The notes under the pieces: generated by a model | The model's database searches: none | Seen by the model: only the letters and a program-made list of their open reading frames with translations | What the model was told of the DNA's origin: nothing | Assembly: GCF_904849725.1 (NCBI RefSeq) | Contig: NC_058520.1 | Location: 323,217,186-323,281,185, forward strand | DNA length: 64,000 bases | Direction of reading: 5' to 3' | Origin: Hordeum vulgare subsp. vulgare | Lineage: Eukaryota; Streptophyta; Magnoliopsida; Poales; Poaceae | Position numbers and translations under genes: made by a program | Part shown: in pieces, positions 1 through 10,165 of the stretch | Layout of the letters: each line of letters starts with the position of its first letter | Numbering within the stretch: the first letter of the stretch is position 1

Positions 1-144
1 CTTTGGTCCCGGGACCGTCCCGCGAAGGATCTGAGCAGGGTCTTGGCGATTCTTCTGGGCGGCGACCCTGGTGACCTTCCCGAAGCCCTAGGCCTGCTGG
101 ATCGTCGCGACAACCGTACCGAACTGGTCGCCGCGATGCTCATC
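1..144 (+). repeat. Duplicated piece of the TatA antisense gene
   Basis: This stretch matches 1371-1514 almost perfectly; I see one difference, gtgacctt against gtgaactt. It encodes the same part of the antisense protein and joins abruptly to LTR sequence at about 145. The simplest reading is a tandem duplication of the unit 145-1514, of which the window shows only the tail of the first copy. Confidence 0.85.
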
Positions 145-149
145 ACCGT

Positions 150-371
150 TCACTCCTCAGACCCGACCCTGCCTCGGAATATCCGCCACTCTAGAGGGGT
201 CCTGAGGAGGCCCCCCTGCGGGTCTTGACACTGTCCTCCTCGTGAGGCTTGGACCCTCACGAGGGCCTTCCCTTTAGTGGTGTCGGTCTTGCTGGCTTGC
301 TCCGGTGAAGCGGCACCGCCCTGGGCCACATGCAGGCAGGTCTAGGTACCCCCAGTCTGAGAACGCCGACA
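150..371 (-). mobile_element. Start of the TatA 3' LTR (truncated)
   Basis: Positions 150-371 align with 18274-18494, the first quarter of the TatA 5' LTR in element orientation. Both end in gaacgccgaca, so the LTR begins TGTCGGCG on the minus strand. A purine-rich stretch on the minus strand lies just inside, at 372-388, and is the likely polypurine tract. The rest of the LTR is replaced by antisense-gene sequence at 1-144. Confidence 0.75.
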
Positions 372-623
372 GTGGCCCCCGGTCCCCCGGTGTGCTCGGA
401 TTGGCCTCAGGGCGGAGCCTTGAGGGGTAGCATGAGACACCGTGGACCCTCAAAGGCCTGATCCTCCTTGTTCTCTATCTTTGCCCCCCTTTATCAGGTG
501 CCCTGCTTGTAGCTTTGCTACCTTATAGCTTTCCTCCTCCCGCACTCGCCTTCCTCCTTAAATCTACGCCATCAACCGGCGCCTCCTAGATCCAGCGCCG
601 CATAGCTCCTTGTTAGTACGGCA
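372..623 (+). promoter_or_regulatory. Leader or promoter region of the TatA antisense gene
   Basis: About 250 bases lie between the LTR edge and the first plausible ATG of the antisense gene at 624. I see pyrimidine-rich CTCC stretches at 530-555 and weak TATA-like runs near 521 (cttatag) and 556 (cttaaat). Nothing here codes for a recognisable protein. The regulatory role is inferred from position only. Confidence 0.35.
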
Positions 624-3041
624 ATGGCGCCTGGCAGCAAGCAGAAACCACAGGGGCATGGTTAGGCCACGACTTCTCCACTCCTAGACTGCGCCCTCTC
701 CATGGACGTAGATCTCGTCCCAGTGCTCCCATGGACTGCGGCCGAGTCCAGCGAGCACGAGCGAACTCTGATTTGCCCCGACACCACAGAGGAGCGGCCC
801 GTGCCTGGGGCAGTGCATCCCGTCTTCCTTCACATCATTTACGTCGGGCTGGTGCCGCCTTTCTCCTGATTCTTCTCCGCTGTGTTGGACCACTATGGGA
901 TCCAAGTCCTTCATCTCCAGCACAACTCCATCCTGCTTATGTTCATCTTCGCCTTCTATTGTGAGGCTTTCGTTGGCATGCATCGCCCTCCTCCGCCACT
1001 TCTTCAGACTGCGCCTGCACGATGGTGCTCACTTGTCGGCATGTGTTTCCTTCGTGGCGGTCCAGAGCGGCAACGTGCTTTTGAAGGCCGGGAAGAAGGT
1101 GCAGAACTTTATGCACCGTTGGGTCCTCATGTGCCTCCAGGATGCCAACCCTCGGCTGGATGAGCCGAAGGGGTTGCCGGAGAAGACCTCCGCATGGATC
1201 TCGGCGAAGCTCTCCGACCTTCGTGTTGTGCCCATGCTGGAGCGCTTTTCCCATGACATACGCGCCAAGAAGCTGACCGGGGGAATGATAGTGAAGGAGT
1301 TCTTGGCGCCCCTCTAGGGACATTCCAGGCCCCTCTGGGAGTACCGTGATGGAGACAACAAACTGTGGCTTTGGTCCCGGGACCGTCCCGCGAAGGATCT
1401 GAGCAGGGTCTTGGCGATTCTTCTGGGCGGCGACCCTGGTGAACTTCCCGAAGCCCTAGGCCTGCTGGATCGTCGCGACAACCGTACCGAACTGGTCGCC
1501 GCGATGCTCATCTTCAACGAGCAGGAGCTCCTGCCAGCTGAAAACCGTTGACGACCACACGGTGATCGTGCTCCTCCCGCCACAGTCTGTCCTCATGCGC
1601 GAGCTCGAAGATGATGGTGCCACAGATGATACCTCTGTCGTGACCCCCTCGCGCCTAGCCAGGGCCTCCAAAGGGCCTGTGCCGACTCCGCGTGCTACAC
1701 AGTCTGCATGCGTGCATGCCTCCCGGAAGCACGAGGTCGGGTTGTCCCCGACCCTCCCAGCCTCCGCCGGCGGGGGGTCCAAGGTGCCGAGCTCGCCTCC
1801 GTCCGTAAGGGGGGTTGTTTCCTTTGTTGGTGCCGGGGAGGAGAGGAGGAAGAGATGACGCGACGTCGAAGAGTAAGTCACCTTCTTGGGCGCACTTTGA
1901 GCATCTTAGTTCATGCTTGGCTGATTTACTCTCTTGTCTTGACGTCAGGGATGTCGTCTCGTTGGGGCCAAAGAAGAAGAAGAAGAAGACGGTTGCCAAA
2001 CCGAAGGCGTCTCTTGAGGCCCCACCCACCCTTGTCGACACGTTGCCGTCTGCGGGTGAGGAGGAGGAGGAGGCTCGTGGGGCTACCTCCCTGGCGTTGG
2101 TCGTTAAGACCCCCGAGCCCCTGAAGCATCCTAGGGCGAGCATGGGGATGCCGCTGCCTGGAGAATGGGCCTCCAAGGACCCCCAAACTCTGGAGGTGCT
2201 GACGCCTGCAGCTGTTGAGCATCGGGGCCTCTTGTTCTTCGTGGCGCTGCTCCTTCAGTAGTGTCGCCTGCGCTACTGTTGGAGGTTCTTCAGGAGGGGG
2301 TCCAGAAGGCCTCGGGGCTCCCCCGGGGCATAATGCATGCGGCCTTCACCGCCCTGGATGGTGTCGCAGTCCAGATGAGGAAGGTCGAAGAAGAAACCAT
2401 GGCCGCCCGCGCCACGTGTGAGGGTGTGCTGAAGGAGGTCAAGCCGGCTGTCGTGCACTGCAAAGAGGTGGAATATCGCTTGAGCACCCTCCAAGGGGAA
2501 CATGCCAAGTTGGTCGAGCAACGCCGCTTGCAGGAGGTGGCACTCAAGGCCCACGAGGCCAAGCTTGCCGCCTGGGAAGAGGAGCTGTCCTGGGTGGCGA
2601 ACCGCCAGGGCGTAGGACAAGAGCACTTGGTTGAGCGGGAGAAGGATGCCACTATGAAGGAGGGCCTCCGAGCTGGCTTGCTTCCCCGACATCGAGCTTG
2701 GGCTCCACAAGGCGCTACGTCTCCTTTGTCGGGGCGGGTTTGGCGAGTGTCTGGCCATCCCGGTGGAAGGATTCGCCATGCTCGCGAATGGGCTCGTCGC
2801 GGAGCTGGAGGCTGTCGTCGCGCAGACGAACAAGATCTTGGAGAGCGAGTGTCGTGACCTCTTCTTCGTGCCCGTGACTCGTGTCTTCGGTCACCTTCAT
2901 CTTCGTGACCCCGGATTCGATCTGAGCACCGTGATCGTGCCTGTACCTTGCGGGGCCCGCGACCGCGTCGCGGAGTCGGTGAAGGGTCCTGTGGAGGCGC
3001 TGGTGAGGAAGTTTGCCCGCGTTGCAACCCCTTGTCTCTAG
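624..3041 (+). pseudogene. TatA antisense gene: gypsy-type transposon domain (PF04195-like) plus coiled coil, broken
   Basis: This ORF runs convergent to the element's gag-pol. A start at ATG 624 gives a short basic peptide ended by TAG at 663. From ATG 702 the protein has VPPFS, LDHYGIQVLHL and FCEAFVGM-like blocks (about 840-985). It then shifts frame and continues with RHFF, LHDGAHLSACVSF and NPRLDEPKGLPEKTSAW (985-1314). This pattern matches the 'putative gypsy type transposon' family (PF04195) as I remember it. Further on come a serine/proline-rich part (1562-1860), a lysine run (about 1970-1990) that could be a nuclear signal, a coiled-coil segment (2261-2680) and a C-terminal part (2763-3041). 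Damage includes a TGA near 867, TAG at 1315, TGA at 1549 and frameshifts near 985, 1555, 2255 and 2700. A possible 76-base intron spans 1873-1948. Function of such proteins is unknown; PF04195 proteins are not proven transposases. Confidence 0.75.
1873..1948 (+). other. Possible short intron in the TatA antisense gene
   Basis: The stretch begins GTAAGTCACC and ends with a pyrimidine-rich run and GACGTCAG. Removing it joins the upstream frame that includes the RRKR segment to the downstream frame that starts DVVSLGPKKKKKK, with only one TGA just before the donor. The same stretch can also be read through in a different frame, so the intron is not certain. Confidence 0.45.
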
Positions 3042-3292
3042 GTACCGCTGGAGGCGAGGACGGGGAAGACGATGCCTCCAATGTCGACGACCAGCCCCCT
3101 GCAGAGGAGGTGACCGGCGGCCTCTCGTCCTGATCTACTGCACCTGTTATTTTCATGCAATGCACATCATTCCTCGTGGAGGTGTTAAACTCATTTGCAT
3201 TTTTATGAACTGGGTCATGTTTTGTAATAATTGAATGCTTGAGTGTTTACCTTGCTTTGTTCCTATCATGTTTGCATTGTTACTCTACGTCA
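3042..3292. other. Non-coding tail after the TatA antisense gene
   Basis: After the antisense stop at 3039-3041 the sequence turns AT-rich (3140-3290), with no recognisable coding or repeat content. It may hold the 3' end of the antisense transcript, but I see no clear polyadenylation signal that would fix this. Confidence 0.35.
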
Positions 3293-4025
3293 GTAGGGCC
3301 CGCCCCGTGCATACCTTCCCGCGTTTGAACCGACCGGAAACCAAGGACGGCCCAAAGGGGGAAGGGGCTAAGAGCGCAGTTAGCCTCATGAGTCGCGATG
3401 CTCAGGAGTCGCCCTTGACGCGTGAGATGCCCTCATGATGAGAACGTGGCGAAGATTCCGAAACTTAGAACACCTTCAACACTCCGCGTTGGCAAGGCCC
3501 GCCCTGCGCGTACCTCCCTGCGATTGAACCGACCGGAAACCAAGGACGGCCCAAAGGGGGAGGGGCTACGAGCGTAGTTAGGCCCGTGAGTCGCGATGTT
3601 TAGGGGTCCCCCTTGACGTGCGAGCAACTCCGATGTTCTTCATAAGAAACCGATGATATGAGACTCTCGAACTCCTTCAACAATCTGCATATGCAAGGCC
3701 CGCCCCACGGGTACCTCCCGGCAGTTGAACTGACCGGAAAGGGGTGGCTCAAAAGGGAAAGGGGCTACGGGTGCAGTTCAGGCTCCTCAGTCGCGATGCT
3801 TAGGAGTTCCCCTTGACGTATGAGTGACTCCAGAGTTCTTCCTAAGGGATTCAAAGCGATTTGTCGAGCGCACTGGGCTCTACGTCGGCAGGGCCTGCCC
3901 CGCGCGTACCTTCCCGCGATTGAACCGTACGAGGACGGCCCAATGGGGGAAGGGGCTACGAGCGCAGTTAGGCCCCTGAGTCGTGATGCTGAGGGGTCCC
4001 CCTTGACATGCGAGAGGCTCCGTAC
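3293..4025. repeat. Tandem array, four diverged units of about 200 bp
   Basis: Units start near 3295, 3494, 3695 and 3889. Each opens with (a)gggcccgccccg(c)gcgtacc, followed by cgattgaaccgaccgg, aaggggctacgagcgcagtta and cccttgacgtgcgag. Spacings are about 199, 201 and 194 bp, and the units differ at many positions, so the array is old. Known: Tat-lineage elements commonly hold such arrays between pol and the 3' LTR, which fits its place here. Confidence 0.85.
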
Positions 4026-4179
4026 CTTCAGTTGTTTGCCCACACGCTGGGCGTGGGCAAAGTCGTGGATGGACTACGCTGATTCCCTTGACGCTGTGGG
4101 TGTTGCCATTGGCGGGCTGTGTTGATGCCAGCTGAGGGCGTAGTCATTGGCGGACTATATTGGTTGTCCATGCCTGTAC

Positions 4180-4533
4180 CCAACGCGGAGCGTATGTGTT
4201 CTACTAGGCGTAGGATGGACCCCTCAGCGTCCTCGGGGGGGCCTGGGCATATACAGCCTCAGCTTGTTATTACGTGAGTGTCACGGTGGGGGTGTATATG
4301 GGAGGTCACGAGGACGCTATGGCCTCGCCAGTGTCCCTACCCCCGAGTCATTGGGGCCTGATCTTCTCCCCAGTGCGGAGCGTAGGGCTGCCACTAGGCA
4401 TGGGATGGACCCCACCGCGTCCTCGGGGGCCCCTGGGCGTATACAGCATCAGCTCATTATTACGTGAGAGTGCCACGATGGGGGGTGTCTATGGGAGGGC
4501 GCGAGGACGCTATGGCCTCGTGAGTGTCCCTAC
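4180..4533. repeat. Two direct repeats of about 190 bp
   Basis: The first unit starts at about 4185 (gcggagcgtatg) and the second at about 4375 (gcggagcgtagg). Shared blocks are aggatggacccc, gcgtcctcggggg, tattacgtgag, gaggacgctatggcctcg and gtgtccctac; the last ends at 4340 and at 4533. This array differs in sequence from the neighbouring 200-bp one. The bases between the two arrays (4026-4180) hold nothing I recognise. Confidence 0.8.
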
Positions 4534-5028
4534 CTCTCTCTCCCGCTCCCTCTCCCTGCACGTGCATGAACAAACTTTGACTTGACTTGGGTCATTGGCA
4601 AACCCTGCTGACTTCTTCTTCTTTAGGAGCGAGGCTATGCACGTGCATGAACAAACTTTGACCGGAGCCCCCAAGCGGTGGACCGATTGCCCGACGATAT
4701 AACCAAGGCAGAACGTTAGGATGCCAAGCAGGTGCAATTTAATAATGAAACGATGCATGAACGAAAGTAGTATCCAGGGAAAGTCCGGAGTTGGGGGAGA
4801 CCGCATGGCCCTGAGGTTACCTATAGATTAGTCGAACCAGAAGGTTACCTGGCCGCGGCCAACAAAACGTCACCTGGCGGTCGAGCTGCTGAAGTGTCGG
4901 AGGCTCCGTTGTCGGTTGATCTCCCGCCTCCGCGGTCGCGACCCTCACGGGTCCGCCACCCTCTGAGGCTCGAGGCCTTCTCTAGGCATGAGCATCTCCT
5001 CCTCCTCCTCCTCGCGGCGGCCCAACAG
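4534..5028. other. Unassigned TatA interior
   Basis: A CT-rich run (4534-4557) is followed by a 25-base direct repeat, tgcacgtgcatgaacaaact plus tttga(c), at about 4558 and 4636. The rest has no clear coding potential. By position it should lie between pol and the 3' repeats. The RNase H and integrase expected here are missing. Confidence 0.4.
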
Positions 5029-5160
5029 GCAATGTACGAGCATGGCCTGTTGGAGCCTCTGATAAGTGGCAGCCGCGTTCCTCAGCCCGAAGGGCATGAA
5101 GGCGCGGGTGCCCGGGTATTCCCACCGGTAGCCGTAGAGGAGCCGTGTTGGTTGCGGTTG
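5029..5160 (-). pseudogene. TatA reverse transcriptase scrap
   Basis: The minus strand encodes FMPFGLRNAAATYQRLQQAM, the conserved RT block (PFGL.NA.ATYQR) that precedes the YVDD catalytic site in Ty3/gypsy RTs. The catalytic motif itself is not present. The flanks in this frame run into unrelated residues, so only a few dozen codons of RT remain. RT N-terminus, RNase H and integrase are absent from this element. Confidence 0.75.
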
Positions 5161-6159
5161 CGTTGATGCAGATATGGGGTCGGTCAATCGGGCCAACGAC
5201 GACGACTCGGTATGTGATGCAGGGCGGTCACCGGGCTGCATGGGCTGGGTCTTGCGGAGTTCATGGATTGCTCTGGTGACAGACTCGCGAGAGCTGGTCG
5301 GACGTGCTCCGGAGTGTGCCCTCGGGATGTGCTTGGACGTCGCCTCCGCCTCACTGACCAGGCCAGGGGCCTCCCCGGTGGGATCCCCCAGTCCTGGCCC
5401 AAGAGGGGCGTCGAGCGCGCATCCCTATCCGATGGGGGGCAGGGCCCTGATAGTTGGGGTGCACATCATTGGGAGCTTGCCGGACCTGAACGAACACCTG
5501 AGCTAGTCGCTTGGGTTGAAAGCAATGGTGGTCTGGGACCAGTTGAGGGGACGCATTGCTTCAGGCCTCGGGAGGGCGGCATTCATCTCCCGGGCAAACT
5601 GCTTGAAGGCGCGGTTGGAGGCTGGGTCTGGGCACCGCCCAGGATGGAAGCCACTGCCCTGGCCTCCTGGAAGCCCCTAGCCCCGTCGTCTTGCCTGTCT
5701 TCATCCCTCGTCCTAGGCTCCAGGGGTAGCGGGGGCAGCCCGGCCTCCCGAGGGCGAGCCTCACAAGGTTGGCCGCATCGCTGCCCCTCGTGAGGATTTT
5801 CACGCCAGTGGTCCTCCTGAGGTTGGCCACGCTAGGGGTCCTCCTGAGGCTGGTCGTGCCACCCTTGGCCTGGCTCATGATCATCCCAGGGGCCCCCATT
5901 GCGGCCTCCTCCGCGTGCAGGGCTTCTATCGAACCGTCCGGGGAGCCTGTTCAAGTGTTCGGCACGAACCAAACGTAGCTACTGACACTCACGCATGTTA
6001 TGGCCGCTGGTGCCATGGAAGATGCATGTCGGCCCTCCTCTGGATGGGCGCTCTCCCCCTCGGGTATGCTTCGTCTCAGGCTCAGTGGCAAGCACCATCG
6101 GGGCCTTGGGCTTCACCTCCTTGGCTTTGGCTTTGTTCTTTTCTGGGTCCGTCGTTTAG
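5161..6159 (-). pseudogene. TatA region between gag and RT, with pre-protease linker
   Basis: On the minus strand, at about 5613-5514, a segment reads FKQFAREMNAALPRPEAMR followed by PLNWSQTTIAF. From memory this is the linker just upstream of the protease in Tat-lineage polyproteins. The protease (DGG.. active site) is not found, and RT resumes within about 350 bases, so protease and most of the RT N-terminus are deleted. The rest, 5620-6159, should be the gag C-terminus; I see no intact CCHC zinc knuckle. Multiple stops are present. Confidence 0.5.
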
Positions 6160-7103
6160 GGCCTAAGGAGTGACACGCGTCCTTCTTCCGCCTTGGCGCA
6201 CTTGCTTGCCAAGTTTACATCTCCAGTGCGGTGCTCATTTCGTCGTTCATGGCAAGCTCTTCCTTCATCTTGAGGTCGGTGACTCCGTCGAAGAATGCCG
6301 AGATGACGGCTTCGTCCAACGCCTTGGGGATCTTGAGGCGCATGACAGTGAAACGTTGTATGAACTTGTGCAGGGTCTCTCCCTCCTGCTGCTTGACACG
6401 CCGCTGGTCGTTCACGGTGGGGGCGCGGACGCAGGTGCCATGGAAGTTGGCAATGAAGTGCTCGTGCAGGCCATCCCAGGAGGTTATGGACGCCTTCGGG
6501 AGATTGGGGAGCCATGAGAGCGCGACACCCTTGAGCGCCATCGGGAACCAGCACGCCATGATCTTGTCGCCTCCTCCTCCCGCCTTGATACTCAGCGTGT
6601 AGAGTTGCAGGAATTATTCGGGTATTGGGTGCCATCGTAACGTGGGGGCAGGTCAGGATTGAACTTGCACGGCCACGCGATGGGGTAGAGCTCAGGGGTG
6701 ATGGCGAAGCATCCCACGGGTCCAGTAGGCACGGTACGTGCGGGGGCTGCCGGTTCCTGTTGCTCCATAGGGTCTACCTCGAGCGGGGCGTGCTCCGGGC
6801 GCGACATCAGCAACGCCGGGGGCACGCACGCGTTGACGCGGGGGCCGGGGGATCATCTGGAAGCTTGCTTCATCTCTGTGCCTCGCCATGGGTTCACGAG
6901 GCAGAGCGTGGGGCCGTGCTTCCTGCTCGGGCTCGAGGTCCACGACACACCACGGAGGCGAGGGCGGCGTGTCCTGTTCCTCATTGTTCATCAGGGACGG
7001 CTAAGGCCGAAGCAAGCAGGAGACTGCCACTGAGTCGCCGGCGGCGGTGATGATCTCCTCGATGCGATGGAGCCACTCGTCTTGCCTGTCGGGAGCGGGC
7101 CGG
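6160..7103 (-). pseudogene. TatA gag, downstream part (Retrotrans_gag)
   Basis: Minus strand. At 6559-6215 the frame MACWFPMALKG...SWLPNLP...SWDGLHEHFIANFHGT...QQEGETLHKFIQRF is a clear Retrotrans_gag domain (PF03732), the capsid-like core. Upstream, 6825-6600 encodes the preceding segment (FNPDLPPRYDGT), separated by a frameshift and an in-frame TAA near 6615. Still further upstream, 7103-7030 encodes PAPDRQDEWLHRIEEIITA, which continues the gag N-terminus found beyond the AthB insertion. A TAG follows at about 7009. Gag would form the virus-like particle in the cytoplasm; this copy is dead. Confidence 0.85.
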
Positions 7104-8634
7104 TGATGACCCACAAGTATAGGGGATCAATCGTAGTCCTTTCGATAAGTAAGAGTGTCGAACCCAACGAGGAGCAGAAGGCTCTGATAAACGGATTTCA
7201 GCAAGGTTATAACTGCAAGCACTGAAAGTAGCGGTAACAAGTGATTGTGAAGCGAGGTGAAATGTAGCGAGCAAAAAGTAACAAGTAACAAGTAGTAGCA
7301 ATGGTGCAGCAAGTGTCCCAATCCCTTTTTCAGCAAGGGACAAGCCTGAACAAAGTCTTATAGGAGGAAAAACGCTCCCGAGGACACACGGGAATTTGTG
7401 TCATGCTAGTTTCATCATGTTCATATGATTCGCGTTCGTTACTTTGATAGTTTGATATGTGGGTGGACCGGAGCTTGGGTACTGCCCTTAATTGGACAAG
7501 CATCCCACTTATGATTAACCTCTCTCGCCAGCATCCGCAACTACAAAAGAAGAATTAAGACAAAGTCTAACCATAGCATTAAACTAGTGGATCCAAATCA
7601 GCCCCTCATGAAGCAACGCATAGACTGGGGTTTAAGCTTCAGTCACTCCATGAACCCATCATCTACTTACTACTTCCCAATGCCTTCCTCTAGGCCCAAA
7701 TATGGTGAAGTGTTATGTAGTCGACGTTCACATAACACCACTAGAGGAAAAGACAACATACAACATATCAAAATACCGAACGAATATCAAATTCACATGA
7801 CTATTATTAACTGGACTTATCCCATATCCTTAGGAACAAAAGTAACTACTCACAAGGCATAATCATAATCATGATCAGAGGTGTAATGAGTAGCATCATG
7901 GATCTGAACATAAACTCTTCCACCAAGTAATCCAACTAGCATCAACTACAAAGAGTAATCAACACTACTAGCAACCTTGCAAGTACCAATCGGAGTTGCG
8001 AGATGAAGATTGGTTACAAGAGATGAACTAGGGATTGGAGAGGAGATGGTGCTAATGAATATGTTGATGAAGATGCCTCCCCTCCGACGAGAGGAGTGTT
8101 GGTGATGACGATGGCGACGATTTCCCCCTCCGGGAGGGAAGTTTCCCAGGCAGGATCGTCCTGCCAGAGCTCTAGATTGGATCTGCTCAAGTTCCGCCTC
8201 GTGGCGGCGGCAAAACAACGAAAAAGCTCCATCTTGATTTTTTTTCCAGACCAGGACGCTTCATATAGCAAAAGAGGGGGGCTAGTGGGCCTTCAGGCAG
8301 CCCACAAGCTTGCCCACCGCCACTAGGGGGGTGGTGGCGGAGTGGGGGCTTGTGGGGCCCTGGTGGCCCCCCTCCGGTAGTTCTTTCGCCAAGTATTTTT
8401 AATATATTCCAGAAAAAATCCACGTAAATTTTCAGGGCATTTGGAGATGTGCAGAATAGTGGACTAGGATTTGCTCCTTTTCTAGTAAAGAATTCCAGCT
8501 GCCTGAATTCTCCCTCTTCAAATAATCCTTGCAAAATAAGAGAGAAAAGGCATAAATATGGTAACACAAGTAATATAGCGGCCCAAAAAGCAATAAATAT
8601 CAACATGAAACAATGATGCAAAATGGACGTATCA
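7104..8634 (-). mobile_element. AthB 3' LTR
   Basis: Boundaries are set by alignment with 15735-17263 and by the terminal TGATGACCC and GGACGTATCA (plus-strand reading). The minus-strand LTR starts TGATACGTCCATTTTGCATC. A weak TATA-like run (minus TGCTATATGA, 8261-8270) may mark the promoter. Short open frames within this LTR recur in the other LTR copy and are chance frames. Confidence 0.92.
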
Positions 8635-8648
8635 ACTCCCCAAGCTTA
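8635..8648 (-). promoter_or_regulatory. AthB polypurine tract
   Basis: On the minus strand AAGCTTGGGGAGT directly precedes the 3' LTR start TGATACGTCC, the position and composition expected for the plus-strand primer of reverse transcription. AthE has the same motif with one more G. Confidence 0.75.
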
Positions 8649-10165
8649 GACCTCACTTGTCCTCAAGCGAAACCCAAGTTCCATAAACATGTCCACATGT
8701 TAAGGGACGAAGGTGTCGATAAAACACAATACGAACATGAGGGCATCATGATCACACATAGAACAACAATATATCTTAAAGATTCTTATGGGAAAGTAAC
8801 AATTCCTTCACAAAGCAAAGCATGAAGCAAAAACCTTACCGAGAAGTAACCAACAATAATCCATAGTCATTGAAGCAATTGTAAGTTATCACAACATGAG
8901 AAAGAGTCAAATAAGAGCTTGTAAGGCAAACCCACATACTCAATCATCTCTTTTGTTTTCCACAATTTTTACAACTCATTTGGTACTCATGGTGTCAAAG
9001 TTTCAGCTGGACAAAGAGGAAGATAGAGGCTTATAGTTTGCCTCCCAACGGTTTACCTCAAGGGTAAACTCAACAACAATAAAGCATGAATACTCAACTC
9101 CAAGTTGATATATGAATATAGATCTTTCCCAAGCATGTGATGGTAGCCAAGACAAAGGCAAAAAGGTAATTGGTGATGATCACCATGACTCTTACAAGGG
9201 TAAAAAGTAAAGGTACAAGATAGGCCCTTCGCAGAGGGAAGCCGAGGTTGTCATGCGCTTTTGAGGTTTGAATGCGTGTCCTCTTAGTGTGGAGGAACGT
9301 GACTTTATATTGCCTCCTGTGACAAAGAACTTTATTATGCAGTCCGTCGCTTTTATGTCTTCCTCATCACAGGTTCGTACAAAGCTTATTTTCCACACAC
9401 TAATAGACCATACATATCAGAGAGCAATTTTTATTGCTTGCACCGATGACAACTTACTTGAAGGATCTTATTCAATCCATAGGTAGGTATGGTGGACTCT
9501 CATGGCAAAACTGGGTTGGAGGTTTATGGATGCACAAGTAGTATCTCTACTTGGTGCGGGAGTTTTGGATAATATGCAGTGGAAGCAATCGTCACATGCT
9601 AAGGAATCTCTAATCATATAACATTGTTTGGAACCAAGCAAACACAATTCATTATGTTGTCTTCCTTGTCCAACATCTACTCCTAAGCATGTAATAGTTT
9701 GGTGAGTGCTCACAATTGTAAAAGGTGTCTAAGATGATATATTTATATGTAAACTTCTCTTTTCTTATTACTTCTTATTAATTGCAACAATGACTGAGGT
9801 CTATGTTGATTTATTCTCAACAAGTTTCAATCATCATACGTGTCATAAGTGAAGTTATCACTTTCCATAAGATCGTCTCATGATCTTTCATGCTATCGTT
9901 TTTTTCATACTTTTGATCATGGCACAAAGCAAAGCCCTTGACTAAGAAACTCTTTATTATATAGCTCAGCTCGAATACATCGGGGGAGAGACAAAAGCAA
10001 AAGACTCAAACTACAAACTAAAGACTTATTTCTCTAAGAGAAGAATTAAAAACTGAAAAGGAAAGAACTAAAACAAAGGTAAAATCAAAAGATATAAAGG
10101 TGATACGATACCAGGGCAACTCCCCCAAGCTTGGCAGAAGCCAGGAGGATTGCCCATACAAATGC
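8649..10165 (-). other. AthB long non-coding 3' region
   Basis: About 1.5 kb between the extra ORF and the polypurine tract shows no sustained reading frame on either strand. AthE has matching sequence at 44277-45780, for example the block around aaggatcttactcaatccataggtaggtat. A second polypurine-like motif, aactcccccaagcttgg on the plus strand, lies at 10119-10134. So the region is a conserved untranslated part of the family. Confidence 0.6.

Noticed and set aside
3293..4533. Repeat arrays considered as CRISPR-like or as a satellite
   Set aside because: Units are contiguous, long and diverged, with no spacer pattern; four and two units are too few for a satellite block. They fit Tat internal repeats.
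7587..7862. 91-codon plus-strand frame, repeated at 16218-16493
   Set aside because: Both copies lie at the same place in the two LTRs of AthB; they are alike because LTRs are alike, run against the coding strand and match nothing I know.
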